Source: Halomonas litopenaei
GTDB taxonomy: Bacteria > Pseudomonadota > Gammaproteobacteria > Pseudomonadales > Halomonadaceae
Assembly: GCF_003045775.1 (NCBI RefSeq)
Contig: NZ_PXNS01000012.1
Span: forward strand, 1-64,000
DNA: 64,000 nt
Reading direction: 5' to 3'
Shown: positions 8,994 through 18,054 of the stretch, one piece after another
Layout: the number at the start of each line of letters is the position of its first letter
How positions within the stretch are numbered: position 1 is the first letter of the stretch
Translations under genes and position numbers: made by a program
The notes under the pieces: generated by a model
Database searches by the model: none
What the model was told of the DNA's origin: nothing
The model's input: the letters and a program-made list of their open reading frames with translations, nothing else

Positions 8994-9041
8994 ATTGGTC
9001 GTCATCTGTTGCCAATCTTCTAGCCGGAGCCAAGAACCGTC

Positions 9042-10103
9042 ATGCAACCACTGGCCAGCATCCCCACCCATGTCATCACCGGATTTCTCGGCAGCGGCAA
9101 GAGCCAGTTGATCCGCCATTGGATCGATCGCAAACCCGTTGGTGAGCGGTGGGCAATCCTGATCAATGAATTTGGTCAGGTGGGCATCGACCAAGCGATA
9201 GTCGGGGAGCGCGACGACGTCACCGTGCAGGGGGTGCCAGGAGGGTGTCTCTGCTGTCAGGTGGCGACGGTCTTCCGCTCGGTGCTGGTGCAGTTGCTGC
9301 GCCGCGAACGGCCAGATCGACTGCTGATCGAGCCCTCCGGGCTCGGCCACCCGGCCGGCCTGCTGGAGGTGCTGGGGGGCGGCGATCTTGCCCAGGTGCT
9401 GGATCTCCGCCAGGTCATCACTGTGCTCGATGCACGCCGTTTCGATGATCCCAGAGTCACTAACCACTCCACCTTTATCGATCAGCTGGCAGTGGCCGAT
9501 GGATGGGTGCTGTCCATGCAGGACCTGCTCGAGGACGAGCATCGCCAAGGGCTCGAGCGATGGCGCCAGGAGAGTGGCTTGGCACCATCCTGGATGGTGG
9601 AAAGCGGCGCGAAAGGGTTGCCGATCAGCCATCTGCTCGACTCCCCGGCGCGATGCCGTCAGAACGCTCGTCGCGATGCTCAGAGTCTGCTGCTGCGTCG
9701 GCCTTCGCTGCATGCCGAGGCGATCGACTCGTCGCCAGGTACGCCAGAGGTCCCGGCGCCCATCGCCGGTGGTGCAGCAAGACAGAACGGACACGGTCTG
9801 GGGTATCGCTCCGCAAGCTGGCATTGGCACCGCGAGGAGTGCTTCGATCTCGCAGCGCTGGAGCAGTGGTGGAAGCAACTGCCATCTGGCGTGCGGGTGA
9901 AAGGGGTCATGCGAACCGGCCGGGGCTGGCGCACCTTCCCGCTTCCGTCCGTTCCCGGCAAAGAGGCTCAGGCGTCCTGGCGCAAGGATTCGCGGCTCGA
10001 GATGATCTGGCCAGAGGATATGGAACTCGATATCGATGGCCTGGAGCGGGCGCTCGAGCAGTGTCGACGTCGGCCGTCGGGTGAGGCGGGGCCGGACGCC
10101 TGA
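9042..10103 (+). CDS. COG0523 (CobW/YeiR/YjiA-type) metallochaperone GTPase
   Basis: COG0523 proteins are GTPases that deliver metal ions, often zinc, to target enzymes. The 353-residue product has the Walker A motif GFLGSGKS at residues 14-21, ILINEFG at about 39-45, the metal-binding signature GGCLCC at 67-72 and the segment LLIEPSGLGHP. The C-terminal CobW domain includes HWHREECFDLAALEQWW, with histidines that could bind metal. The ATG at 9042 follows GGAG. The gene stands alone, with the duplicated 16-bp motif upstream. The metal and client cannot be read from the sequence; zinc is the usual guess when a Zur-type site is present. Confidence 0.85.
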   Translation: MQPLASIPTHVITGFLGSGKSQLIRHWIDRKPVGERWAILINEFGQVGIDQAIVGERDDVTVQGVPGGCLCCQVATVFRSVLVQLLRRERPDRLLIEPSGLGHPAGLLEVLGGGDLAQVLDLRQVITVLDARRFDDPRVTNHSTFIDQLAVADGWVLSMQDLLEDEHRQGLERWRQESGLAPSWMVESGAKGLPISHLLDSPARCRQNARRDAQSLLLRRPSLHAEAIDSSPGTPEVPAPIAGGAARQNGHGLGYRSASWHWHREECFDLAALEQWWKQLPSGVRVKGVMRTGRGWRTFPLPSVPGKEAQASWRKDSRLEMIWPEDMELDIDGLERALEQCRRRPSGEAGPDA

Positions 10104-10165
10104 GCGTCCGGCGTGTCATCGATGCCCGAAGGCCCAGGGCGGGCAGGGCGTCGATAAAGGCTGCG

Positions 10166-10948
10166 TCAGAAGGAAAAGCGGTTGAGTGATGGGGCCTCGC
10201 CGTCTTCGATGCGCACCTCCCAGCCCTGATCGCGGGTCCAGTCGCCGACCACGATACGTTGCGCCGACACGGGATCGCCCTGAGGACCGGCAAGGCTCAA
10301 GTCATGCACGGCGGGACGATGGGTATGACCGTGAATCAGCCTGCGAACCTCGTGGGCCTGCATCACGTCGACGACTTCCTCGGGGGTGACGTCCATGATG
10401 TCAGCGGCCTTGGTGCTGTTGGCCTCGCCGGACTGCTGACGCAACTGGCTTGCCAAGGCCAGACGTTCCGGGATCGGCATGGCAAGGACTCCTGCCTGCC
10501 ACTGCGGGTCACGGGCCTTGGCGCGAAACGCCATGTAGGCTTCGTCGCTGGTGCACAGGCTGTCACCGTGCATCACCAGGGTAGGCTCACCGCCAAGGTC
10601 AAGTCGTTCTGGTTCGTCGAGCAGCGTGGCGCCGGCCCGCTGGGCGAAGCTTTCGCCCAGCAGGAAGTCGCGGTTGCCGTGCATCAGGAAAAGTCGCATG
10701 CCGGCGTCGCTGGCAGCCTTGAGGCGTTCGGCCACCTGGCAGGCCAGAGCCGCGTGGCCAGACGGATCCGCGGCGCCGAGATCCATCAGGTCGTCGCCGA
10801 TCCAGGCGTCGAAGATGTCACCGATCAGGTAAAGATCGGTGCCTTCGGCGGTGTTGCGCTCGAGGTAGTCGAAGAATCCCTGGGTGATCTGCGGCGCCTC
10901 GGGATGCAGGTGCAGGTCAGCGATCAACAGAGTGGTCATGGTGTTCAT
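10166..10948 (-). CDS. lpxH: UDP-2,3-diacylglucosamine diphosphatase
   Basis: LpxH hydrolyses UDP-2,3-diacylglucosamine to lipid X in lipid A synthesis, at the inner membrane. The 260-residue product shows the calcineurin-like phosphoesterase motifs ADLHLH, GDIFDAWIGDD, GNRDFLLG, MHGDSLCTSDEAY and HGHTHRP. Two starts are possible: ATG 10948, 3 nt after AGGAG, or ATG 10939, 12 nt after it; MTTLLIADLHL aligns best with E. coli. It lies 58 nt downstream of ppiB on the same strand, as in E. coli, and is probably cotranscribed. Confidence 0.93.
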   Translation of the reverse strand: MNTMTTLLIADLHLHPEAPQITQGFFDYLERNTAEGTDLYLIGDIFDAWIGDDLMDLGAADPSGHAALACQVAERLKAASDAGMRLFLMHGNRDFLLGESFAQRAGATLLDEPERLDLGGEPTLVMHGDSLCTSDEAYMAFRAKARDPQWQAGVLAMPIPERLALASQLRQQSGEANSTKAADIMDVTPEEVVDVMQAHEVRRLIHGHTHRPAVHDLSLAGPQGDPVSAQRIVVGDWTRDQGWEVRIEDGEAPSLNRFSF

Positions 10949-10962
10949 GGTCTCCTGAACGC

Positions 10963-10987
10963 AGCACGCCCGCAGTGCGGGCGTGCT
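10963..10987. repeat. Perfect 12-bp inverted repeat between ppiB and lpxH
   Basis: Arms 10963-10974 and 10976-10987 are exact complements around one G. There is no T tract in the direction of transcription, so it is more likely an attenuating or mRNA-stabilising hairpin than a terminator. Confidence 0.55.
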
Positions 10988-11006
10988 CGGTGGAAAGGCA
11001 GGAGGA

Positions 11007-11507
11007 TCAGGCGTCGTCCTTGACGTAGGCGCGCTGGATGATCACGTCCTCGGCAGGCACGTCGGCGTGCATGCCGCGTCGGGTGGTGGCCACGTCCTTG
11101 ATCCGGTTGACCACGTCCATGCCGTCGACCACACGACCGAAGACACAGTAGCCCCAGCCCTGCATGTTCTTGCCGGTATGATTGAGGAAGTCGTTGTCGG
11201 CCACATTGATGAAGAACTGGGCGGTGGCGGAGTGAGGGTCCTGGGTCCGCGCCATGGCCAGGGTGCCGGTAGCGTTCTTGAGGCCGTTGTCCGCTTCGTT
11301 CTCGATGGGGTCACGCGTGGGCTTCTGCTCGAAGTTGCTGTCGAAGCCGCCGCCCTGGACCATGAAGCCGTCGATCACGCGATGGAAAAGGGTGCCATCG
11401 TAGAAGCCATCGCGGACGTACTGCTCGAAGTTGGCCGCGGTCTTTGGCGCCTCTTCATGGTTGAGTTCGATCGAGATGTCGCCAAAATTGGTCTGCAGAA
11501 TGATCAT
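11007..11507 (-). CDS. ppiB: Peptidyl-prolyl cis-trans isomerase B (cyclophilin)
   Basis: This is a cytoplasmic cyclophilin. The 166-residue product (E. coli PpiB is 164) carries the hallmark FHRVIDGFMVQGG, the segment TGTLAMARTQDPHSATAQFF and the FINVADNDFLNH region. The ATG at 11507 is preceded by AGGA with 8-nt spacing. It is divergent from glnS across 172 bp and upstream of lpxH on the same strand. Confidence 0.95.
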   Translation of the reverse strand: MIILQTNFGDISIELNHEEAPKTAANFEQYVRDGFYDGTLFHRVIDGFMVQGGGFDSNFEQKPTRDPIENEADNGLKNATGTLAMARTQDPHSATAQFFINVADNDFLNHTGKNMQGWGYCVFGRVVDGMDVVNRIKDVATTRRGMHADVPAEDVIIQRAYVKDDA

Positions 11508-11557
11508 GGAGTGGTCCTGTAGCGTTTACAGCGCCTCTTGGCGCCTTTCTCGTTCTC

Positions 11558-11596
11558 GGCCCGGCTTGGCGCCGGGCCCTGGCGTGACGCTATAAT
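11558..11596 (+). promoter_or_regulatory. glnS promoter with upstream hairpin
   Basis: A perfect TATAAT -10 (11591-11596) lies 84 nt before glnS. The best -35 candidate is TTGGCG (11566-11571) with a long 19-nt spacer. It overlaps an 8-bp inverted repeat (11558-11565 with 11571-11578), which could affect promoter use. Confidence 0.5.
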
Positions 11597-11679
11597 AGCC
11601 GTTTTGCTTCGCAGCGCGAAGCCGGGGGCGGATCTGTGCCCTTCAAAGCCCTTACTTCACCAGAGGTTGATTCATCAAC

Positions 11680-13359
11680 ATGACCACCGAGACCAGCAAC
11701 GCGCCGAATTTCATTCGCAATCAGATTCGCGAGGAAATCGAGGCCGGACGGTCACAGAAGATCGTGACGCGATTCCCCCCCGAGCCGAATGGCTTCTTGC
11801 ACATCGGGCACGCCAAGTCGATCTGTCTCAACTTCGGACTCGCGGAGCAGTTCGGTGGTGACTGCCATCTTCGCTTCGATGACACCAATCCCGCCAAGGA
11901 AGAGCAGGCCTACATCGACGCCATCAAGGAAGACGTGCACTGGCTGGGCTTCCAGTGGGCGGGCGACATTCGTTTCGCCTCCGACTACTTCGACCAGCTC
12001 TACGCCTGGGCGCAGCATCTGGTGAAGGAAGGCAAGGCCTATGTCGATGATCTGTCTCCGGACGAGATTCGCGAATACCGCGGCACCCTGACCGAAGCCG
12101 GTCGCCCCAGTCCCTACCGCGACCGCAGCGCAGAGGAGAACCTCGATCTGCTCGAGCGCATGCGCCAGGGGGAATTTGCCGAAGGCGAAAAGGTGCTGCG
12201 CGCGAAGATCGACATGGCCTCGCCCAACATCAACCTGCGCGACCCGATCCTGTATCGCATTCGGCATGCCAGCCACCACCAGACCGGCGACAAGTGGAAG
12301 ATCTATCCGTCCTACGACTTCACCCACGGGCAGTCTGACGCCATCGAAGGGATTACCCACTCGGTCTGCACCCTGGAGTTCGAGGACCACAGGCCGCTCT
12401 ACGAATGGTTTCTCGAGCAGCTGCCGGTGCCGGCCAAGCCCCGGCAGATCGAGTTTGCGCGCCTGAATCTGAACTATACCCTGACCTCCAAGCGCAAGCT
12501 CAAGCTGCTGGTCGACAACGGCATCGTCGATGGCTGGGATGATCCGCGCATGCCTACCATCTCCGGGATGCGTCGGCGCGGTTATACACCGGCGTCGATT
12601 CGCAAGTTCTGCGAGATGATCGGTGTGACCCGGGCCGACGGCGGTCTGGTGGACATTGCCATGTTGACCCATGCCATCCGCTCCGACCTCGAGGACAATG
12701 CGCCTCGTGCCATGTGTGTGCTGAAGCCACTCAAGGTGGTGTTGACCAATGTCGACGCCGACCACGAAGAGGTCTACGAGGTGGCGGGACACCCGGCCCG
12801 TGACGACATGCCGGTACGCCGTATCCCCTTTACCCGAGAGCTGTGGATCGACCGCGACGATTTCATGGAAGAGCCGCCGAAGAAGTTCTTCCGTCTGGCC
12901 CCGGGCAAGGAGGTTCGCCTGCGCAACAGCTACGTGATCCGTTGCGACGAGGTGGTCAAGGACGAGGCTGGCGAGATCCAGGAGCTGCGTTGCAGTGTGG
13001 ACTTCGACACCCTGGGCAAGAACCCGGAAGGGCGCAAGGTGAAAGGGGTCATCCACTGGGTCAGTGCCAGCCACGGGGTGCCGATCGAGGTGCGGCTCTA
13101 CGACAATCTGTTCCTGGTCGAGCAGCCGGACAAGGACAAGGACGCCGATTTCCTCGAGCACCTGAACCCCGAGTCGCTGGTGACCGTCCAGGGTGTCGGC
13201 GAGCCGAGCCTGGCTGATGCCGGCAACGAGGATCGCTATCAGTTCGAGCGCGTCGGCTACTTCTGTGCCGACCGCTACGCCAGCCGCCCCGATCACCTGG
13301 TGTTCAATCGCACGGTCGGTCTCAAGGACACCTGGGCCAAGATGCAGAAGAAGGGCTGA
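11680..13359 (+). CDS. glnS: Glutaminyl-tRNA synthetase
   Basis: GlnRS attaches glutamine to tRNA-Gln in the cytoplasm. The 559-residue class I enzyme has the HIGH motif in PPEPNGFLHIGHAKS and the KMSKS counterpart in LTSKRKL. The anticodon-binding beta-barrel domain occupies the C-terminal third. Length agrees with E. coli (554). The ATG at 11680 begins MTTETSNAPNFIRNQIREE. cysS follows after a single nucleotide, so the two synthetases are probably cotranscribed and translationally coupled. Confidence 0.97.
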   Translation: MTTETSNAPNFIRNQIREEIEAGRSQKIVTRFPPEPNGFLHIGHAKSICLNFGLAEQFGGDCHLRFDDTNPAKEEQAYIDAIKEDVHWLGFQWAGDIRFASDYFDQLYAWAQHLVKEGKAYVDDLSPDEIREYRGTLTEAGRPSPYRDRSAEENLDLLERMRQGEFAEGEKVLRAKIDMASPNINLRDPILYRIRHASHHQTGDKWKIYPSYDFTHGQSDAIEGITHSVCTLEFEDHRPLYEWFLEQLPVPAKPRQIEFARLNLNYTLTSKRKLKLLVDNGIVDGWDDPRMPTISGMRRRGYTPASIRKFCEMIGVTRADGGLVDIAMLTHAIRSDLEDNAPRAMCVLKPLKVVLTNVDADHEEVYEVAGHPARDDMPVRRIPFTRELWIDRDDFMEEPPKKFFRLAPGKEVRLRNSYVIRCDEVVKDEAGEIQELRCSVDFDTLGKNPEGRKVKGVIHWVSASHGVPIEVRLYDNLFLVEQPDKDKDADFLEHLNPESLVTVQGVGEPSLADAGNEDRYQFERVGYFCADRYASRPDHLVFNRTVGLKDTWAKMQKKG

Positions 13360-13360
13360 C

Positions 13361-14746
13361 ATGCAGATCTACAACACGCTGAGCCGCACCAAGGAAGAGT
13401 TCACGCCCATCGAGCCGGGCAAGGTACGCATGTACGTCTGTGGCATGACGGTGTATGACTTCTGCCACCTGGGACATGCCCGGGTCATGGTCGCCTTCGA
13501 TGTCATCAGCCGCTATCTGCGCCATCGTGGCTATGACGTCACCTACGTGCGCAACATCACCGATATCGACGACAAGATCCTGCGTCGCGCCGAAGAGAAC
13601 GGCGAGAGCATCGGTGAACTGACCGAGCGCATGATCGACGCCATGCACGAGGATGAAGGTCGACTGTTTGTCCAGCGTCCGGACCAGGAGCCCAGGGCCA
13701 CCGGTCACGTGGCCGAGATCATCGCCATGATCGAGGTGCTGATCGACAAGGGCTTTGCCTACGCGCCGGGTAACGGCGATGTCTACTATCGCGTGCGCAA
13801 GTTCGAAGGCTACGGCAAGCTCAATAATCGTAACCTCGACGATATGCGCTCCGGCGCCCGCGTCGAGGTCGACGAGCACAAGGAAGATCCGCTGGACTTC
13901 GTGCTGTGGAAGGGTGCCAAGCCGGGTGAGGCCAGCTGGGCCTCTCCCTGGGGCGAGGGGCGTCCGGGTTGGCATATCGAATGTTCGGCAATGTCCACCT
14001 GCTGCCTGGGCAACACCTTCGACATCCACGGTGGAGGTCCGGACCTGACCTTCCCGCACCACGAGAACGAGATCGCCCAGAGCGAGGCGGCCACAGGCGA
14101 GCGCTACGTCAATACCTGGATGCACGCCGGAGCGGTGCGGGTCGACAGCGAAAAGATGTCGAAGTCACTGGGCAACTTCTTCACCATTCGCGAGGTGCTG
14201 GAGCACCACGATCCAGAGGTGGTCCGGTATCTGCTGGTGGCAAGCCACTATCGCAGTGCCATCAACTACGCCCCGGAGGCGCTTGGCGAGGCACGCAAGT
14301 CACTCGAGCGCTTCTATACCGCGCTTGATGGCGTCGCGCTGCCGGCGGAAATCGAAGTGGGGCCGGGCGACTACGCCGCACGCTTCAGCGCCGCCATGGA
14401 CGACGACTTCAACACGCCGGAGGCCCTGTCGGTGCTGTTCGAACTGGTACGCGAGCTCAATCGTGCGCGCAAGGAAGGCAGCGATGACGTTCCTGCCCTG
14501 GCGCTCGAGCTCAAGCGTCTGGGCGGTATCCTGGGCTTGTTGACCCAGGAGCCGGCCGCCTTCCTCAAGGGTGGTTCGGTAGCGCTGTCCGAAGACGAGA
14601 TCAATGCGCGTATCGCGGCGCGGGCGGAGGCCAAGAAGGCCAGGCAGTTCGCCGAAGCGGACCGCATCCGCGACGAGCTCGCCGCCCTGGGGATCGTGCT
14701 CAAGGATTCCCGCGAAGGTACCACCTGGGTGGTCGACAAGGGCTGA
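13361..14746 (+). CDS. cysS: Cysteinyl-tRNA synthetase
   Basis: CysRS charges tRNA-Cys. I place the start at ATG 13361 (MQIYNTLSRTKEEF), one base after the glnS stop; in-frame upstream codons lie inside glnS. This gives 461 residues, the same as E. coli. Zinc-binding residues include the Cys in YVCGMTVYD. The HIGH variant is HLGH, GGGPDLTFPHHENEIAQSE is present, and KMSKSLGNFFT is the KMSKS motif. The stop codon sits in a 16-bp palindrome shared with the stop of the convergent DUF1853 gene. Confidence 0.96.
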   Translation: MQIYNTLSRTKEEFTPIEPGKVRMYVCGMTVYDFCHLGHARVMVAFDVISRYLRHRGYDVTYVRNITDIDDKILRRAEENGESIGELTERMIDAMHEDEGRLFVQRPDQEPRATGHVAEIIAMIEVLIDKGFAYAPGNGDVYYRVRKFEGYGKLNNRNLDDMRSGARVEVDEHKEDPLDFVLWKGAKPGEASWASPWGEGRPGWHIECSAMSTCCLGNTFDIHGGGPDLTFPHHENEIAQSEAATGERYVNTWMHAGAVRVDSEKMSKSLGNFFTIREVLEHHDPEVVRYLLVASHYRSAINYAPEALGEARKSLERFYTALDGVALPAEIEVGPGDYAARFSAAMDDDFNTPEALSVLFELVRELNRARKEGSDDVPALALELKRLGGILGLLTQEPAAFLKGGSVALSEDEINARIAARAEAKKARQFAEADRIRDELAALGIVLKDSREGTTWVVDKG

Positions 14747-14755
14747 GCTCAGCCC
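14740..14755. terminator. 16-bp perfect palindrome containing both convergent stop codons
   Basis: GGGCTGAGCTCAGCCC holds the TGA of cysS (14744-14746) and the minus-strand TGA of the DUF1853 gene (14749-14751). It can fold as a 6-bp stem with an AGCT loop in either transcript. It lacks a T tract, so a bidirectional terminator role is inferred. Confidence 0.5.
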
Positions 14756-15888
14756 GTAGTCGCCTGTCGCTTGTGCACCGCGCGGGGCGGCAGGGGGACC
14801 TGTCGGGGCCAGTCGTCGCCGACCACGAAGATGCGCCGTCCGCATGCCGCGGGCGGCGCATTTTTCATGTCCGGCGTGGCAGGCTCATCGGCATCCTGGC
14901 CAAGGACCCATGAGCCATCCAGCGGCGGGTCCAGTGCCTCTCGCTCGAAGCGCAGGGGGTCCTCTGTCAGCATCACCTGAACCGGTGTCGCATAGGTGGC
15001 GAAATGGGCCGCCAGCGCCCGTGTCAGGTCGTCACGGCTGCTCCAGTGTCGCGGTTGTGGCGGGGCCAGCCAATGGGGTTTCGCCAGGCAGGTACCGAAG
15101 CGCATGTTCTCGAATTGTCGGCACAGGGCCGACCAGTCGCGCCAGTGACACCAGAGCCCCTGTAGCGCCGAATCCGGCACGCCGCGGGGTAGCGCCATGG
15201 GACAGTGCCAGGGTTGAAACAACACCCCGGGCATCGCCAGGTGGGCCTCGATTCCGTGTTGCAGTGACGCCAGGGGAGCCCCTTTGATCGTGTTGGCGGG
15301 GCTGTCATTCAGGCCCAGACGCAAAAGCTCTCGGGCGCGCTGGCTCTGCAGCAGGGGCAGTTGATGATGCAGCAGATGGCTGACCTTCAGCGCCAGGCTG
15401 TCCAGCCCCCCGGGGCCTATCCAGCGACAGGTATCGCCCGAGTCCCCCGGACCGCAGGGGAGGCCGAGAAAGAACTTGATCGCCACTTCCAGGTGTTGAA
15501 GGCGCCCATCGACGTTGCGGTAGAGCAGGTCCAGTTCGCCCAGGGTCCGCTTTTCTTCTCGAATAGGCACATTGTGAGCCAGCAACTGGGTAGCCGGTGC
15601 CGTAGAGAGCAAAAATTGCCAAAGAAACTCGTGATATTGTCCAAGCCGGGTGGTGGCGGTCCGTCCCACCATCGCCTCCAGTGCGCTCGGGTCGGCGTCG
15701 ATGGCCGCCAGATAGGCGTGTCGGTGCTCCGGCTCGCCCAGCCCGAGTTGGGTCAGACTCGGACGCCCGGGCCAGTCGGTGTCGATCAGGTCGGGAGCCG
15801 TCATCAGCCATGCCAGATCACGCACCATGGGATGGTTGGGTACTGCGCCGAGCTGGACGGCGGTGGTTGCGCCTTGGCATGAGGTCAT
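14749..15888 (-). CDS. DUF1853 family protein of unknown function
   Basis: The 379-residue product matches the DUF1853 pattern as I know it: an N-terminal VRDLAWLM segment, a central LGQYHEFLWQFLL, and the conserved GELDLLYRNVDGRLQHLEVAIKFFLG written here in pieces as GELDLLYR and LEVAIKFFLG. The spaced acidic residues and Lys of these two segments recall PD-(D/E)XK nuclease cores, but I cannot prove that. There is no signal peptide or membrane segment, so it is cytoplasmic. It converges on cysS with 2 nt between stop codons and is divergent from yehZ. Function unknown. Confidence 0.75.
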   Translation of the reverse strand: MTSCQGATTAVQLGAVPNHPMVRDLAWLMTAPDLIDTDWPGRPSLTQLGLGEPEHRHAYLAAIDADPSALEAMVGRTATTRLGQYHEFLWQFLLSTAPATQLLAHNVPIREEKRTLGELDLLYRNVDGRLQHLEVAIKFFLGLPCGPGDSGDTCRWIGPGGLDSLALKVSHLLHHQLPLLQSQRARELLRLGLNDSPANTIKGAPLASLQHGIEAHLAMPGVLFQPWHCPMALPRGVPDSALQGLWCHWRDWSALCRQFENMRFGTCLAKPHWLAPPQPRHWSSRDDLTRALAAHFATYATPVQVMLTEDPLRFEREALDPPLDGSWVLGQDADEPATPDMKNAPPAACGRRIFVVGDDWPRQVPLPPRAVHKRQATTG

Positions 15889-15975
15889 GATGGACTCACG
15901 TTGGTGAAACGTTCAGCAGGCTTGGCCTTGCCTCCTTATACTCAGCATACACACACAAGGAATTGGGTGAGATAT

Positions 15976-16878
15976 ATGAAACGTCCCCTGGTGTTAGCCG
16001 TGATGGTCGCCTCTGCCCTGGCGGGGCAGGTTCAAGCACAGGACCCGCTGGTGGTGTCCTCCAAGATCGATACCGAGGGCTCCGTGCTGGGTCAGATGAT
16101 CCTGCAGCGCCTGGAAGCGGCAGGGCTCGAGGTCGAGGATCGGCTTCAGCTTGGCGGCACCAGCATCGTGCGCGAGGCCTTGATCAACGGCGAGATCGAT
16201 ATCTATCCGGAATACACCGGCAACGGTGCCTTCTTCCACGATATGACCGACAGCCCGGTGTGGCATGACGCGGACAAGGCCTATGAAACGGTGAAGAGCA
16301 AGGACGCCGAGCAGGGGCTGGTATGGCTCGAGCCGGCCTCGGCCAACAATACCTACGCCATCAGCGTGCGCGGAGATGTCGCCCGTGACAACGGGCTCGA
16401 GACCCTGGAAGACATGGCTGACTTCATCAACCAGGGGGGCGAATACAAGCTCGCGGCCAGTACCGATTTCGTCGAGTCCGCCTTTGCCTTGCCGGCGTTC
16501 GAGGAGGCTTACGGCTTCTCTCTGGACGATGATGACCTGCTGGTACTCTCCGGGGGTAATACCGCCGCGACCATGCGCGCCGCGGCCCAGCAGACCAGCG
16601 GCGTGAATTCTGCGATGACCTACGGCACCGATGGTGGCCTGCAGGCGCTGGACCTTACCGTGATGACCGACACCAAGGGTGTTCAGCCGGTCTATCAGCC
16701 GGCTCCCGTCGTGCGCAAGGAGGTGCTCGAGGCTCACCCCGAGATCGAAGAGGCTTTGGCGCCGGTGTTCCAGTCGTTGGATCTGGAGACCCTGCAGCGT
16801 CTCAACGGTGACGTGGCGGTGAACGGTCTGGACCCGGCGAAGGTGGCCGCCGACTACCTGTCGACTCTCGAGGACTGA
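15976..16878 (+). CDS. yehZ: Osmoprotectant ABC transporter, periplasmic binding protein (YehZ/OsmF-like)
   Basis: This is the substrate-capturing component of a glycine-betaine/choline-type uptake system. I prefer ATG 15976, preceded by GGTGAG, over upstream in-frame TTG 15901, because it begins a clean signal peptide, MKRPLVLAVMVASALAGQ, cleaved near VQAQ. The 300-residue product shows VVSSKIDTEGSVLGQMI, GGTSIVREAL and DIYPEYTGNGA, typical of the OsmF/YehZ-OpuCC group. A TATACT -10-like element lies at 15937-15942. It is the first gene of a four-gene operon with two permeases and an ATPase. The ligand is inferred from family only. Confidence 0.88.
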   Translation: MKRPLVLAVMVASALAGQVQAQDPLVVSSKIDTEGSVLGQMILQRLEAAGLEVEDRLQLGGTSIVREALINGEIDIYPEYTGNGAFFHDMTDSPVWHDADKAYETVKSKDAEQGLVWLEPASANNTYAISVRGDVARDNGLETLEDMADFINQGGEYKLAASTDFVESAFALPAFEEAYGFSLDDDDLLVLSGGNTAATMRAAAQQTSGVNSAMTYGTDGGLQALDLTVMTDTKGVQPVYQPAPVVRKEVLEAHPEIEEALAPVFQSLDLETLQRLNGDVAVNGLDPAKVAADYLSTLED

Positions 16879-16890
16879 GCCATCGGTCTC

Positions 16891-18054
16891 TTGAGTGCAG
16901 TGAACGGTGAGCGCGGCAATACGGTATTGCTGACTCTGATGCTGGTGGGGCTCGGTGCCTGGTGGGCCTTGCCTGTGGTCAGCGTCGCACCGAATCGTAT
17001 TGTGCCCGGCGAGGCTCGCTACGCCTGGGAGGTGGCCGGGCCCGCCATGGCGCTGCTGGCCAGCCTGCCCATGGCCCTTGCGGCATTGTCGGCGCGTAGC
17101 GCTGACCCCGGCTGGCGCTCGCTTGGGCTGGTGCTGCTGGCGCTGGCGGGCCTGCCGCTGTGGCTGGTGTTGGCGGTGCACCAGCTCATCGATCCTGAGC
17201 TGCCCCAGGCGCGGCTCGGGATCGGTTCAGGCATCTGGTGTGCGCTGTTTGTGCTGATGTTGGCGCTTTTGGACCTGCGGACTCGACAGCGGCTGTCGAC
17301 CGGGGTGTCCTGGCTCTTGATGCTGACTCCGCTGGCGCTGCTCGCCGTCTGCCTACCGCTGGGGCTGAATCGTCTGGCGTTGTGGCAGGAGTACCAGGGC
17401 CGTGCCGATGACTTCTGGCTGGCCATCGGCGAGCACCTGCTGCTGGTCACTACCACCGTCGGCGTCAGTCTGGTCCTCGGCGCCGGCATCGCGCTGCTGA
17501 TGCGGCGCTACCCCGAAGTGCAACGGGGCGCCTTCGCGGTACTCAATTTCCTGCAGACGATCCCCAGTCTGGCCTTGTTCGGCTTGTTGCTCGGACCGCT
17601 GGCGTGGCTTGCCAATCGCTACCCCTGGGTCGATTCGCTCGGCATCAGCGGCATCGGTTGGGCGCCGGCGCTGTTGGCCCTGGTGGCCTACAGCCTGTTG
17701 CCGATGGTCAGAAACACCTTTGTTGCCCTGGAGGGCGTTTCCCCCGGTGTGATCGAGGCGGCGCGCGGCATGGGCATGAGTCGGTTGCAGATCTTCTTTC
17801 AGGTGCGCCTGCCACTGGCGGTGCCGGTACTGCTGGAAGGGGTGCGCATCACCACGGTGCAGGCTATCGGCCTGACCGCGGTGGCGGCCCTGATCGGCGC
17901 CGGTGGGCTCGGGCGTTTCATCTTTCAAGGGCTGGGCCAGGCCGCCATGGATCTGGTGCTGTTGGGGGCCTTGCCCATTCTGGTGATGGCAATACTCGCC
18001 GATGCGGTACTCGGCAACCTGTCGAGGCGACTGGGGAGAGGAGAGGCCGCATGA
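16891..18054 (+). CDS. yehY: Osmoprotectant ABC transporter permease (YehY-like)
   Basis: The 387-residue inner-membrane protein has many hydrophobic segments and ends in a BPD-type permease domain with the EAA loop VIEAARGMGMSRLQIFF. The length agrees with E. coli YehY (385), which is longer than ordinary permeases of this class because of an extra N-terminal membrane region. The start is uncertain: TTG 16891 gives family length but lacks a clear ribosome binding site, with GTG 16900 as alternative. It lies 12 nt after yehZ and its last four bases (ATGA) overlap the yehX start. Confidence 0.85.
   Translation: MSAVNGERGNTVLLTLMLVGLGAWWALPVVSVAPNRIVPGEARYAWEVAGPAMALLASLPMALAALSARSADPGWRSLGLVLLALAGLPLWLVLAVHQLIDPELPQARLGIGSGIWCALFVLMLALLDLRTRQRLSTGVSWLLMLTPLALLAVCLPLGLNRLALWQEYQGRADDFWLAIGEHLLLVTTTVGVSLVLGAGIALLMRRYPEVQRGAFAVLNFLQTIPSLALFGLLLGPLAWLANRYPWVDSLGISGIGWAPALLALVAYSLLPMVRNTFVALEGVSPGVIEAARGMGMSRLQIFFQVRLPLAVPVLLEGVRITTVQAIGLTAVAALIGAGGLGRFIFQGLGQAAMDLVLLGALPILVMAILADAVLGNLSRRLGRGEAA

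Larger units (their letters stand above)
8722..9041. other. 320-bp intergenic region between ppiD and the COG0523 GTPase
   Basis: It contains the ppiD terminator and two copies of a 16-bp AT-rich motif, described separately. No coding sequence or RNA gene is recognisable. Confidence 0.6.

Noticed and set aside
11752..13362. A 536-codon minus-strand frame opposite glnS
   Set aside because: Antisense to GlnRS; long open mirror frames are common at this GC content.
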